Part shown: positions 52,961-61,891 of the stretch, in pieces | Layout: every line of letters starts with the position of its first letter | How positions within the stretch are numbered: the stretch's first letter is position 1 | Source: Paraburkholderia phenazinium | GTDB lineage: Bacteria; Pseudomonadota; Gammaproteobacteria; Burkholderiales; Burkholderiaceae | Direction: 5' to 3' | NCBI RefSeq assembly: GCF_900100735.1 | Contig: NZ_FNCJ01000003.1 | Span: 558,001-622,000 of the forward strand | Length of the DNA: 64,000 bases | Program-made: the position numbers and the translations under genes | Notes under the pieces: generated by a model | Databases searched by the model: none | The model's input: the letters and a program-made list of their open reading frames with translations, nothing else | What the model was told of the DNA's origin: nothing

Positions 52961-55612
52961 TCAATCGACGTCCGCGCCATCAAGGCGCTTCCTCATGGCA
53001 GCGTTGATGCGTTGCCGTGTCTTCGCGTAGTCGGCCCACGGGTCTTGCGGCAGCCCCGCGAGCCGCTCGTGCAGATTGGCGACCGTCCACTGGTCACCGC
53101 TCTTCGTATCGGCCATCTCACCCCACGCGAGCGGCACCGATACGCCGAGCCCCGGTCGCGCCCTCGCGGAAAACGCCGCCACCGTGCTCGAGCCGCGGTT
53201 GTTGCGCAGGTAGTCGACGAAGATCTTGCGCTTGCGGTTCTGTGGGCCCATTTTCGCGGCAAAGTGGTCAGGCAGCGTGGCCGCCATATGCTGGGCCACC
53301 GCCTGGGAAAACGCCTTCACCTCGTCCCAGCCCGCGTGTTTCGTCAGGGGCACGACGACGTGCAACCCCTTGCCGCCGCTCGTCTTGCAAAACGACACGA
53401 GCCCGAGCTCCTCGAGCAGCGTGCGGGTCAACTGGGCGGCTTCGATCATCTTGTCCCAGCCGAGTGCCGGGTCGGGATCGAGATCGAACACCATGCGGTC
53501 GGGTTTCTCGATGTTCGAGGCGAGTGCGTTCCAGGTGTGCAGCTCGACCGTGCCCATCTGCGCCGCGCCGATCAGCGCCTTGAGCGTATCGATCGTGATC
53601 AGCGGCGGATGGCCGCGGTCGAGACCCGGATGTTGCGTGACGTTAGGGATCGACAGCTTCTGGCTGTGCTTCTGGAAAAACAGCTCGCCGCCAATGTCCT
53701 CGGGAGCCCTTACCAGCGAGACCGGGCGGTCTTTCAGATGTGGCAGCAGCCAGTCCGCAACCGATTCGTAGTACTGCACGAGATCGATTTTTCGTGTGCC
53801 GGTGCGCTTGTCGATGATGCGCTCGGGATGCGATATTTTCACGCCGGCCACGGACGATGACGCCGAGCTCGACGCACTTTCCGTCTTGCGGCGCGCACGG
53901 GGCTTCGCTTGTGATTCCGTTGCAGGTTCAGCCGGGTTCGGTTGCACTTCGGCTCCTTCGCGCGGCGTTTCCCTGACGATCTGCCGCGCCGGTTTATCGC
54001 GTCGCAAGCTGATGAACGATGCCTGGCGCACGATCTGCTCGTCGGTCCACTCCGCGAAATTGCATTCGCAGACAAGCTCCGGTTTGACCCAGTGAACCGG
54101 CGTGCGGCTACGCTCGCGCGGCGCGGCGGCGAACGGCATGCGCGAGGCCTCCAGCCGGTCCAGCGCCTTCTTCACCGCGCGCAAGAGGGTCGCGTCAAAA
54201 CCGGTGCCGACGCGGCCGGCATATTGCAGTTTGCCTTTGCCGTCATACACGCCGAGCAGCAACGCGCCAAAAGCCGCGCGGCTGCCGGCCGGCTCGCTAT
54301 AGCCGCCGATCACGAATTCCTGACGCCGGCGGCATTTGAGCTTGATCCACGTGGAGCTGCGGCCCGCAGCGTAATGGCTATCGCGCCGCTTGCCGATGAT
54401 GCCTTCGAGGGCCATGTCGCAGGCGCTCTTCAGGAGCTCGTCGGCGCTAAAGGCGAAGTCTTCCGAAAAGCGCAGGACGCTGTCGTCCACGCCTTCCAGC
54501 AGCGCATGCAGGATCGCGCGGCGCTGCATCAGCGGTACACCGCGCAGGTCATAGCCGTTTAGAAACGCGATGTCGAACAGGTAAATGACAATGTCTTGTG
54601 GCCGGTTCGCATCGAACGCGTTTTGCAAAGCCTGAAAGTTCGGCACACCCTTTGGATCCAGCACGACCGCCTCGCCATCGAGCCATCCGCTCTCGATCTG
54701 CAGTTGCGCGAGCGCCCCGACCTGTTTGCCGAAGCGCGCCGTCCAGTCGTTCCCGGCGCGCGTGTAGACACGTACCGGGTGTTTCGCAGCGCGATGATCG
54801 ATGCGCATCAGCGTCCGGTAGCCGTCGAACTTGATTTCATACGACCATTCGTCACCTGCCGGTGCGGCGTCGATCAGCGTCGCCAGTTGCGGTTTGAGGG
54901 TGGCGGGCAACCGGGCCTTTGCGGCCCCCTTGATCGCCGACGAGTCGGCCCGCGGGCGCGCGCTCGAATGCGCGGAGGTCTTGCGTGTGCGGGACGCGGT
55001 GGGTTCGTTGAACCGATTGTTAGGCCCACCGCCAAGCACACTGCCCGGCTGCTCGGCCAGCACATCGAAGTCGGCCTCGCTGCGCGCCGCTTTGTCACGT
55101 TCCTTGATAAGCAACCACTGCTCCTTGTCGCCGCTGCCGCGCATATGGCTGCGCACCAGCGTCCAGCCACCGTGCAGCTTGTCGCCCATCAGCGTGAACT
55201 TGAGCTTGCCCGCCGCATACGCCTCACGCGCATGGGCCACCCCGCCGGCCGGCTCCCAGGTGCCGCGATCCCAGACGATGACCGACCCCGCCCCGTAGTG
55301 GCCGGGCGGAATCTCGCCCTCGAAGGAGCCATATTCAAGCGGATGATCTTCGACATGCACGGCAAGCCGCTTCACCGACGGATCCAGACTCGGCCCCTTA
55401 GGCACCGCCCACGATTTCAGCGTGCCGTCGAGTTCAAGCCGGAAGTCGTAGTGCAGGCGGCGGGCATCGTGTTCCTGGATCACGTAGGACAAGGCGTGCG
55501 CAGACTTGCGGGATGCAGCCTTGGCGCCTGCCTTACGCGCATGCTTGCCTGACGGTTCGGGCGTCTCGTCGAAGCGGCGCTTGCGATGATAGGGATCGAG
55601 CCGGCCGGTCAT
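52961..55612 (-). CDS. ligD: ATP-dependent DNA ligase LigD (multidomain NHEJ)
   Basis: 883-residue DNA repair ligase for bacterial non-homologous end joining. The N-terminal phosphoesterase domain (about 35-170) has HDARRLHYDFRLELDG and VEDHPLEYGSFEGEIPPGHYGAG with metal-binding His/Asp. The ligase domain (about 235-545) carries the adenylation lysine in YEIKFDGYRTLMRI, then GWLDGEAVVLD and IKLKCRRRQEFVIGG. The C-terminal polymerase/primase domain (about 595-870) includes MVFDLDPDPALGWD and KTSGGKGLHVVVPL. Order is PE-LIG-POL, as in Pseudomonas LigD. It starts 21 bp after the ku stop, so the two are one operon. Confidence 0.96.
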   Translation of the reverse strand: MTGRLDPYHRKRRFDETPEPSGKHARKAGAKAASRKSAHALSYVIQEHDARRLHYDFRLELDGTLKSWAVPKGPSLDPSVKRLAVHVEDHPLEYGSFEGEIPPGHYGAGSVIVWDRGTWEPAGGVAHAREAYAAGKLKFTLMGDKLHGGWTLVRSHMRGSGDKEQWLLIKERDKAARSEADFDVLAEQPGSVLGGGPNNRFNEPTASRTRKTSAHSSARPRADSSAIKGAAKARLPATLKPQLATLIDAAPAGDEWSYEIKFDGYRTLMRIDHRAAKHPVRVYTRAGNDWTARFGKQVGALAQLQIESGWLDGEAVVLDPKGVPNFQALQNAFDANRPQDIVIYLFDIAFLNGYDLRGVPLMQRRAILHALLEGVDDSVLRFSEDFAFSADELLKSACDMALEGIIGKRRDSHYAAGRSSTWIKLKCRRRQEFVIGGYSEPAGSRAAFGALLLGVYDGKGKLQYAGRVGTGFDATLLRAVKKALDRLEASRMPFAAAPRERSRTPVHWVKPELVCECNFAEWTDEQIVRQASFISLRRDKPARQIVRETPREGAEVQPNPAEPATESQAKPRARRKTESASSSASSSVAGVKISHPERIIDKRTGTRKIDLVQYYESVADWLLPHLKDRPVSLVRAPEDIGGELFFQKHSQKLSIPNVTQHPGLDRGHPPLITIDTLKALIGAAQMGTVELHTWNALASNIEKPDRMVFDLDPDPALGWDKMIEAAQLTRTLLEELGLVSFCKTSGGKGLHVVVPLTKHAGWDEVKAFSQAVAQHMAATLPDHFAAKMGPQNRKRKIFVDYLRNNRGSSTVAAFSARARPGLGVSVPLAWGEMADTKSGDQWTVANLHERLAGLPQDPWADYAKTRQRINAAMRKRLDGADVD

Positions 55613-55633
55613 GGGAGTAGTTTGAAAGCGCCC

Positions 55634-56602
55634 TTACGCAGCGCTGCGTTTGCTGCGAGGCGCGGAATTCTTGTTCGAGGCGGCCGAACGCGCGCCGACG
55701 CTGCTCGCCCGTCGCGTCGTGCCGGTCCTGCGACGTGACGGTGACGCGGGCTCTTCTGCTTCATCATCGTCCTGCGCTGCGCGGGACCGCCCGGCCGCTT
55801 TGCCCTTGCCGCGCCCAAGGCTGCGCTTGAGCAGATCGGACAGATCCAGAATCTCGGCGGACTTGCGCGACTCACGTGGCGTTTCGACGTCGGTGATCTC
55901 TTCGGTCTTGCCCGCACGGACCTTGCGCTCGACGAGCGCCAAGATGTCGTCGCGGAAGGTGTCGTGATAGGCCGATGGGTCCCAGCTATCGCTCATGTCG
56001 TCGATCAGCTTTTTCGCCATGTCGAGCTCGCGCGCGGTGAGGCCAGCCTTCTTCGAATCTTCGGACGGCAGCTTCAATTCGCCGAAATCGCGCACCTCGT
56101 CGGCCCAGCGCAGCGTGTTGAGCGCGAGGACCGGGCCGACCGGAATCAGTGCGGCGAGATGCTGCTTGTTGTGCAAGACGACGTTCGCGATGCCGATCTT
56201 GCCCGACGCCTTCAGCGCCTCGCGCAGCAAGGCGTAGACCTTCTCGCCCTTGCGGTCCGGCGCAAGGAAATACGGCGTGTCGAGGTAGAGAAACGAAATT
56301 TCCGGCGCCTCGACGAACGCGAGGATATCGACGGTCTGGGTGGATTCGGGGTTCGCCGAGCGGATCTCGTCGTCGGATAGCACGACGTATTTGTCCTTCT
56401 CGTACTCGAAGCCGCGCACGATGTTCTCGCGCGTGACTTCCTTGCCGGTCCGCTTGTTGATCTGCCGGTAGCCGATCGGATCGATCGAGCGCTTGTCGAG
56501 CAGGTTGAAGCCGACTTTTTCCGATTGGGTAGCCGGATACAGTTGCACCGGGACATGCACGAGGCCGAAGCTGATCGCGCCTTTCCAGATCATGTGTGAC
56601 AT
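55634..56602 (-). CDS. ku: Ku protein (NHEJ DNA-end binding)
   Basis: 322-residue bacterial Ku, a homodimeric ring that binds DNA double-strand ends and recruits LigD. The core begins MSHMIWKGAISFGLVHVPVQLYPA and includes the bridge region with GYRQINKRTGKEVTRENIV and the C-terminal AKKLIDDMSDSWDPSAYHD segment. The tail after residue about 275 is rich in Arg, Lys, Ala and Ser and likely adds DNA affinity and bridging. The ATG at 56602 is chosen because the Ku consensus starts there. Upstream is a P450 gene on the same strand, 159 bp away. Confidence 0.96.
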   Translation of the reverse strand: MSHMIWKGAISFGLVHVPVQLYPATQSEKVGFNLLDKRSIDPIGYRQINKRTGKEVTRENIVRGFEYEKDKYVVLSDDEIRSANPESTQTVDILAFVEAPEISFLYLDTPYFLAPDRKGEKVYALLREALKASGKIGIANVVLHNKQHLAALIPVGPVLALNTLRWADEVRDFGELKLPSEDSKKAGLTARELDMAKKLIDDMSDSWDPSAYHDTFRDDILALVERKVRAGKTEEITDVETPRESRKSAEILDLSDLLKRSLGRGKGKAAGRSRAAQDDDEAEEPASPSRRRTGTTRRASSVGARSAASNKNSAPRSKRSAA

Positions 56603-56761
56603 CGTGCGCTCCCAAAGGCCGGAACCTTCGGTCAAGCAGCAAGCGTGCCACCGGTGCGCAGGCTGCGGCGCGCGGCGCGGGGCCGCTGACACGCGCCGCG
56701 CGCTCTGTAACTCTTGCGCCGCTTCGGCAAAAGCTACGGCCAGTGCTACGACAAAGCGACG

Positions 56762-57997
56762 CTAGCTCAGCTCGCAGGGCACCGCAGCATAGCCCCGAAA
56801 ACGCACCCTGCCGCCGCGCGTCGGCGCGCCGCTCAAGCGGTACGCCGGGAAACGTCGCACAAAGCGCCCGATTGCGATGCGCGCCTCGAGACGCGCGAGC
56901 GATAACCCGGCGCACTGGTGAATGCCGAAGCCGAAGGCAAGATGGCGATTCGGTTCGCGGCGGATGTCGAAACGCTCGGGATCGGCGAACTGCTCCGGGT
57001 CGCGGTTTGCCGCGCCGATACACAGCGTCACCGGTGTGCCGCGTGCGACCGCGACGCCGCCAATCTCGGTGTCCACAGTCGCCATCCGGTTGCCGAGCTG
57101 ATTCGAGCTTTCGAAGCGCAGGCATTCTTCGACCGCGCTCTCGATCAGTCCGGGCTCCTGACGCAAGGCCTCGCGTGCGTCGGGCCACTCACTGAGCGTG
57201 ACGAGTCCATTGCCGATCAGGTTGGTGGTGGTCTCATGGCCCGCGTTGAGAATGAAGATGCAGTTTTGCAGCAGTTCAGCTTCCGAGAGCCGCTCGCCCT
57301 CCACTTCGCCCTCGATCAGCCGTGTCAGCACGTCGTGCTGCGGGTCGCCGGGCGCACGCCGGCGGCGCGCTACCAGATCCTGCAGATACTCGATGAATTC
57401 GCTCACTGCGCGGTTGCCGCGTTCGAGTTGCGTCTCAGTGAGCGCCGGCTCGAGCGCACCGAGAATCGCCAGCGACCAGTCGCGTAAAGGCGCGCGCTCG
57501 GCATGCGGCACGCCCAGCAGATTGCCGATGATTTCAAGCGGAATTGCTGCCGCGAACTCGCCGATCAGATCGAGATGTCCCTGAACGGCAGCGCGCTCCA
57601 GCAAGCCATCCACCAGCCGGATCAGATCGGGCTCCATCGCCGCAATCGCCCGCGCCGTCAACGCGCCCGCAATCAGCTTGCGCACCCGCGTGTGCAGCGG
57701 CGGATCGTTGAATACCAGGCTCGTCGTGTGGTGCGCATAGAGCGGCGACGCCCCGTATTTCGGCTTGAATTCGACGGTCTTGTCTGAGCTAAAGGTCTTG
57801 GGATCGCGGTAGACCGCTTGCACGTCCTTGTAGCGTGTCAGGAATAGCGAGCCGTCCGGCATGCGCTTGACCGGCTCATGCGTGCGCAGCGCCTGGTAGA
57901 CCGGATAGGGGTCGGCATAGAAGGCGGGCGTCAGATGCTGCAGATTGAAGTCGCGGGCGATGATCTGTGCGTCATCGCCAGGCACAGGCGCGATCAT
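56762..57997 (-). CDS. Cytochrome P450
   Basis: 411-residue soluble P450 monooxygenase. The I-helix oxygen-binding motif FILNAGHETTTNLIGNG, the ExxR motif in VEECLRFESSNQLGNR, and the heme-binding loop AFGFGIHQCAGLSLARLE with the thiolate Cys are all visible. There is no membrane anchor. No ferredoxin or ferredoxin reductase gene is near, so electrons must come from elsewhere. The substrate cannot be inferred; the protein resembles CYP107/CYP201-like bacterial P450s in general pattern only. It lies upstream of ku on the same strand and is divergent from serB. Confidence 0.93.
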   Translation of the reverse strand: MIAPVPGDDAQIIARDFNLQHLTPAFYADPYPVYQALRTHEPVKRMPDGSLFLTRYKDVQAVYRDPKTFSSDKTVEFKPKYGASPLYAHHTTSLVFNDPPLHTRVRKLIAGALTARAIAAMEPDLIRLVDGLLERAAVQGHLDLIGEFAAAIPLEIIGNLLGVPHAERAPLRDWSLAILGALEPALTETQLERGNRAVSEFIEYLQDLVARRRRAPGDPQHDVLTRLIEGEVEGERLSEAELLQNCIFILNAGHETTTNLIGNGLVTLSEWPDAREALRQEPGLIESAVEECLRFESSNQLGNRMATVDTEIGGVAVARGTPVTLCIGAANRDPEQFADPERFDIRREPNRHLAFGFGIHQCAGLSLARLEARIAIGRFVRRFPAYRLSGAPTRGGRVRFRGYAAVPCELS

Positions 57998-58234
57998 AGG
58001 GTGTCTCCGGTCACAGGGTGTCTCCGTGGTGGTTGTGCTTCTCGGGCCTGACGCCTGGCGTGGCCGCCCTCTCCGCGCCTTGCGTGCCGGCCCAGACAGA
58101 GCGCCACCGCGCTACGTAGCCGGCAGCAGCATCGAAGGCTTCAGTATGGCCTCGCGGCGCCGCGGACGCAGCACGCCGACCCGTTACAATAGCGGGATTT
58201 TCCGCGCGCGCCGCGCGCTCTTTCCTGCGTCGAC

Positions 58235-59074
58235 ATGAACCTCGTCATCCAAAGCCCCGCGCCCCTGTCCGCCGACCACCATAAGACGCTCCTCGCGCTT
58301 GCGCGCGGCTCGCACGCCGCCGTCATCGACGCCCACGCGATCCGCATCGCCGACGCGAACCCCGGCCAGCGCGCCGATCTGGAGGTCTACTGCGGCACGC
58401 ATGCGCTGGATTTTGCGTTTGTCGAGCCTGACCGGCAGTTGCGCGACTTCGGGCTGGCCGCGATGGATATGGATTCGACGCTGATTACGATCGAATGCAT
58501 CGACGAAATCGCCGATTTTTGCGGCTTGAAAGCCGAAGTCGCGGCCATCACCGAAGCGTCGATGCGCGGCGAAATCAAGGATTTCAACGAAAGCCTCACC
58601 CGCCGCGTGGCGCTGCTCAAGGGTCTCGACGCGAGTGCGCTGAAGCGCGTGTACGAGGAGCGGCTGCGCCTGTCGCCGGGGGCCGAACAGATGCTGGCCG
58701 GTGCGAAAGCGGCGGGCCTGAAAACCTTGCTCGTCTCCGGCGGGTTCACGTTCTTCACCGAGAAACTGAAAGCTCGCCTCGGTCTCGATTTCACGCGCGC
58801 CAATACGCTCGAAATTGTCGACGGCAAGCTGACGGGCCAGGTGACGGGCGAGATTGTGAATGCAGAGGTCAAGGCGCGCACGCTGCGCGAGACCTGCGCC
58901 CAACTCGGTATCGCGCCGAGCCGGGCAATCGCGATGGGCGATGGCTCGAACGATCTGAAAATGATGGCCGAAGCGGGGCTATCGGTGGCGTTTCGGGCGA
59001 AGCCAGTGGTGCGCGAAGCGGCGAGTGTCGCGTTCAATCATGTGGGACTGGATGGGTTGTTGCGGTTGTTCTGA
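58235..59074 (+). CDS. serB: Phosphoserine phosphatase
   Basis: 279-residue HAD-superfamily enzyme that releases L-serine from phosphoserine, last step of serine synthesis. HAD motif I is AMDMDSTLITIECIDEIADF with the nucleophile Asp, motif II LVSGGFTFFTEKL, and motif III/IV MGDGSNDLKMMAEAGLSV. The N-terminal roughly 75 residues form the small regulatory-like part seen in SerB. Slightly shorter than E. coli SerB (322). The start is the ATG at 58235; an upstream ribosome-binding site is weak. Confidence 0.96.
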   Translation: MNLVIQSPAPLSADHHKTLLALARGSHAAVIDAHAIRIADANPGQRADLEVYCGTHALDFAFVEPDRQLRDFGLAAMDMDSTLITIECIDEIADFCGLKAEVAAITEASMRGEIKDFNESLTRRVALLKGLDASALKRVYEERLRLSPGAEQMLAGAKAAGLKTLLVSGGFTFFTEKLKARLGLDFTRANTLEIVDGKLTGQVTGEIVNAEVKARTLRETCAQLGIAPSRAIAMGDGSNDLKMMAEAGLSVAFRAKPVVREAASVAFNHVGLDGLLRLF

Positions 59075-59139
59075 GCTGCCTATGCCCCTCGCACCGAGGG
59101 GCAATCAACGAGACACAGCATCATCCGAGACCAGCATGC

Positions 59140-59277
59140 TTAGCCATGCTCAATAATAATTGCGATGCAGATGACGACAGTCATCACTGCGCACAACACA
59201 CACGTCCCGTAACCACACCAGGCCATAACGCGGTCGACGTTTTTCTGTGACTCTACAAAACGAAGTAGATCAAACAT
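59140..59277 (-). CDS. Small membrane protein (45 residues), unknown function
   Basis: This short frame is supported by a strong GGGAGG ribosome-binding site six bases upstream of the ATG at 59277. The product starts MFDLLRFVESQKNVDRVMAW, followed by one membrane segment CVLCAVMTVVICIAIII, and ends in EHG. It lies 35 bp downstream of a 153-residue membrane-protein gene on the same strand and is probably co-translated with it. I do not recognise either; a two-component membrane complex or a toxin/immunity-like pair are possibilities without direct evidence. Confidence 0.55.
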   Translation of the reverse strand: MFDLLRFVESQKNVDRVMAWCGYGTCVLCAVMTVVICIAIIIEHG

Positions 59278-59312
59278 GTGATCCTCCCATTGGAACCAGA
59301 ATTTTATCCTAT

Positions 59313-59774
59313 TTACGATAAATTTTTCCACACTAGGTGAACATGCATTGCCGTGTATGCAACGGCGATGAGGCCAGTCATGCAGATCGAAATGGGGACT
59401 ATTCCGAGAGGCGGGGAAGTGACTCCAGGTTGCACGCGCTTCGAGCGCGATTGCGCAATCAACCCTTCGCTGTGAGCCTTCGTCGTCGCAGTCATAACGA
59501 TAATGGAGCAAGCAAATGCACTCACGCAAAACAAGGCAATGCAGAGTTCCGGCACAGGCATCGCGCCTCTTGCCTCTAGCGCAGTGACGGCCTCGTAGGT
59601 CGCGGAAGCAGAAAGCGCCATCGCCGACCATAGCAACTGACCGTCCTTGACCGACTCGACAATCAACTGCCTCGCAGCATCGTAGCCATGAGCGACTGCC
59701 GCGAGCGCTATGGTAAAAACCGGTCCGACGATCGGCGCGGCGAGATTCAGCGGTAACCAGAAAAAGAGATCCAT
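59313..59774 (-). CDS. Four-segment membrane protein (153 residues), unknown function
   Basis: Polytopic protein with four hydrophobic stretches: LPLNLAAPIVGPVFTIAL (about 7-27), WSAMALSASATYEAVTAL (48-66), CIALFCVSAFACSIIVM (78-94) and LGIVPISICMTGLIAVAY (122-141). A basic loop with SRSKRVQPG separates the last two. ATG 59774 is chosen since it puts the first segment at the N-terminus; upstream codons are not convincing. Base use appears lower in GC than serB and metC on either side, hinting at acquisition. It is followed by a 45-residue membrane-protein gene. Confidence 0.65.
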   Translation of the reverse strand: MDLFFWLPLNLAAPIVGPVFTIALAAVAHGYDAARQLIVESVKDGQLLWSAMALSASATYEAVTALEARGAMPVPELCIALFCVSAFACSIIVMTATTKAHSEGLIAQSRSKRVQPGVTSPPLGIVPISICMTGLIAVAYTAMHVHLVWKNLS

Positions 59775-59897
59775 TGAAGTTCGATGTGTAGAGGCTGTGC
59801 GAAAGCCCGATTCGCTCCATCGTAACGACAACGTTTAGCCAAGACTATTCGGCCGATTGGACAACGCGACTACTCGCGCAAGGTTCGCCACAGAAAC

Positions 59898-59932
59898 AAA
59901 AAAGCCCACCGGGGCCGTATCCCGATGGGCTT
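59898..59932 (-). terminator. Intrinsic terminator of metC
   Basis: The imperfect 12-bp stem beginning AAGCCCACCGGG (59902-59913), with partner CCCGATGGGCTT (59921-59932), is followed on the minus strand by six U (59903-59898). Confidence 0.8.
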
Positions 59933-59977
59933 CTCCCAACCATCCAGCACCGCCAACGCGCGAAGGCGCAAACCTCG

Positions 59978-61162
59978 TCAGGCCAAGGTGCCCAGACTGT
60001 TCTCCATATCCGCCCGCAGATCGGCCTCTTCCTCGAGCCCGATATAGAAGCGCACCAGCGTACCGCGATGCGGCCACTGCGCCGCCGTGCGCATCGACGC
60101 GATGTCGTACGGCATCACTAGGCTATGCGCCCCGCCCCAGCTCCAGCCGATCGAAAACAATTCGAGCGACTCGCAGAACGTATCGATTTGCGCGGGTGTG
60201 TAGCGGCCATCGAACACCACCGAAAACAACCCACCTGCCCCCGTGAAGTCACGTTCATAGAACTCGTGTCCCGGGCAATCGGGCAACGCCGGATGCAGCA
60301 CGGCCGCGATCTCCGGGCGCGTCTTCAGCCATTTAGCAAGCGCCAGCGCGCTGCGGTCGTGCTGCTCGAAGCGCACCTGCATGCTCGGCAGGCTGCGCAG
60401 AATCAACGAGCAGTCGTCCGATGAGACGCCGATGCCCATGCGCATGCGCGCAGACTTCAGCTTCAGATGGAGCTCTCGGTCCACGGTAATGGTCGCACCC
60501 ATCAGCACATCGCCGCCGCCGGACTGGTATTTGGTCAGCGCCTGCACCGAGATATCGACGCCGTGCTCGAACGGGCGAAACGCAAGCCCGGCGGACCAGG
60601 TGTTGTCAATCGCGGTGATCACGTTACGGGCACGCGCCGCCGCGGTGATCGCCGCCACATCGGGCACCTCCATGGTCACCGAACCCGGCGCTTCGAGCCA
60701 GATCAGACGGGTATTCGGCTGGATCAGCTCGGCAATCCCAGCGCCGATCATCGGATCGTAATACCGCGCGGTGATACCGAAATCGCGCGCCAGCCAATCG
60801 CCGTGATCGCGGTTCGGCGAATAGACGTTGTCCGGAATCAGGACATCATCGCCCGCTTTGACAAGACCAAAGTAGACATTGGAAATCGAGGACAGCCCCG
60901 ACGGCTGCAGCAGCGCATGATTGCCGCCTTCGAGAGCCGCGAGCCGCTGGGCCAGTACGAGCGAGGTAGGCGTGGCATGCAAACCGTAGCGCCACTGACC
61001 GTCGTTGCGCCAGTCGAGCGCACGCATCGTCGCAAGATCGGGGAACACCACGGTCGAGGCGCGCGCCACCGGCACCGCGAACGATTCGAAGCCCGGCGTG
61101 AGCTGGTCTTCAGCGCGCACGATGCGGGTCTGCAGGCCGCGCGGGGGTTTGGATTGGGTCAT
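59978..61162 (-). CDS. metC: Cystathionine beta-lyase
   Basis: 394-residue PLP enzyme that cleaves cystathionine to homocysteine, pyruvate and ammonia in methionine synthesis. The PLP lysine is in SVQALTKYQSGGGDVLMGAT (near residue 205), and ITAIDNTWSAGLAFRPFEHG carries the preceding Asp. LQPSGLSSISNVYFGLVKAGDDVLIPDNVY forms the substrate region. Family length is about 390. ATG 61162 (MTQSKPPRGLQTRIV) is chosen because the frame upstream is short and non-conserved. It could also be a related gamma-family enzyme such as a cystathionine lyase acting on other thioethers; the sequence best fits MetC. A terminator follows. Confidence 0.93.
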   Translation of the reverse strand: MTQSKPPRGLQTRIVRAEDQLTPGFESFAVPVARASTVVFPDLATMRALDWRNDGQWRYGLHATPTSLVLAQRLAALEGGNHALLQPSGLSSISNVYFGLVKAGDDVLIPDNVYSPNRDHGDWLARDFGITARYYDPMIGAGIAELIQPNTRLIWLEAPGSVTMEVPDVAAITAAARARNVITAIDNTWSAGLAFRPFEHGVDISVQALTKYQSGGGDVLMGATITVDRELHLKLKSARMRMGIGVSSDDCSLILRSLPSMQVRFEQHDRSALALAKWLKTRPEIAAVLHPALPDCPGHEFYERDFTGAGGLFSVVFDGRYTPAQIDTFCESLELFSIGWSWGGAHSLVMPYDIASMRTAAQWPHRGTLVRFYIGLEEEADLRADMENSLGTLA

Positions 61163-61217
61163 AGTGATTTCGCGTAAAGCCAAAACAGAACGGATAGCGT
61201 GCGCTGCGGTGCAGCGC

Positions 61218-61847
61218 TTACTCGCCAATCGAGAGGTTGCTCACCCCATTCACCGTATGCGCGCCGCTCGCAGCGGGCGCCGCCGCGCCGCTCGCAGCGG
61301 GCGCCGCCGCGCCGCTTGCCGGCGGCCGTGCTGCTGCCGCAGCCGGAACCGGTTGGCCGGCCGCCAGCGGACGCAAGTCGAACGGTTGCGGATCGGAGTC
61401 GTCGACGTTCATGCGGTCGCCCGCCAGCGAACCGTCTGCCGCAAACTTGCCGACCCAGTTGCCGGTGATATGAGTGCCGTCGTTCGACTCCTCGACTTCG
61501 AGGGTGTCACCGTCGCGGTCGCCTGCGATCAGGATCACTTCACCCGTATCGGTGTACTGATATTCACCATGTACACCCGACGGATCGTCGGTCTTCGCTC
61601 CGAGCCGCAGCACGATCTGACGCGTGCCCAACGTGCCGGCATAGCGCGGAAACTTCGCAAATTCCGGGCTCGGCTTGAGCGGCAACCGGATCGGCGGCGG
61701 CGCGGCCAGTTCCTTGACCGCATCGCTTTGCGCCCACACCTGCGTGGGCATCAAGCTGCCCGCACCGGCCAGCAGCAGCACCGCCGCTGCACCGGGGATC
61801 CAGCCGCGCCAGCGCGCGGCGCTCTTAATCGCTTTCGATTCCAGCAT
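61218..61847 (-). CDS. Exported protein with a C-terminal Ala/Pro/Ser tandem repeat
   Basis: 209-residue protein with a Sec signal (WIPGAAAVLLLAGAGSLM... ending in VWAQ). The mature part has a globular segment (about 45-145: FPRYAGTLGTRQIVLRLGAKTDD, TGEVILIAGDRDGDTLEVEES) of beta-rich appearance, then a low-complexity tail with repeated ASGAAAPA units. The tail is encoded by a perfect 24-bp tandem repeat. No family is recognised. It lies on the same strand between the thiolase and metC. Confidence 0.7.
   Translation of the reverse strand: MLESKAIKSAARWRGWIPGAAAVLLLAGAGSLMPTQVWAQSDAVKELAAPPPIRLPLKPSPEFAKFPRYAGTLGTRQIVLRLGAKTDDPSGVHGEYQYTDTGEVILIAGDRDGDTLEVEESNDGTHITGNWVGKFAADGSLAGDRMNVDDSDPQPFDLRPLAAGQPVPAAAAARPPASGAAAPAASGAAAPAASGAHTVNGVSNLSIGE
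61261..61308. repeat. 24-bp tandem repeat in the exported-protein gene
   Basis: Two perfect tandem 24-bp copies (61261-61284 and 61285-61308, each starting GCGCCGCTCGCAGCGGGCGC) are followed by a diverged partial third. The unit is a multiple of three, so copy-number change adds or removes eight residues without frameshift. Confidence 0.85.
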
Positions 61848-61891
61848 CCGTTCCTTCCTGTTGCATGAAGCGAGGCGCTACCCGCCCCGCG

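Noticed and set aside
61163..61217. SAM-type riboswitch upstream of metC
   Set aside because: The leader is only about 55 bp and no conserved riboswitch stem pattern is visible.
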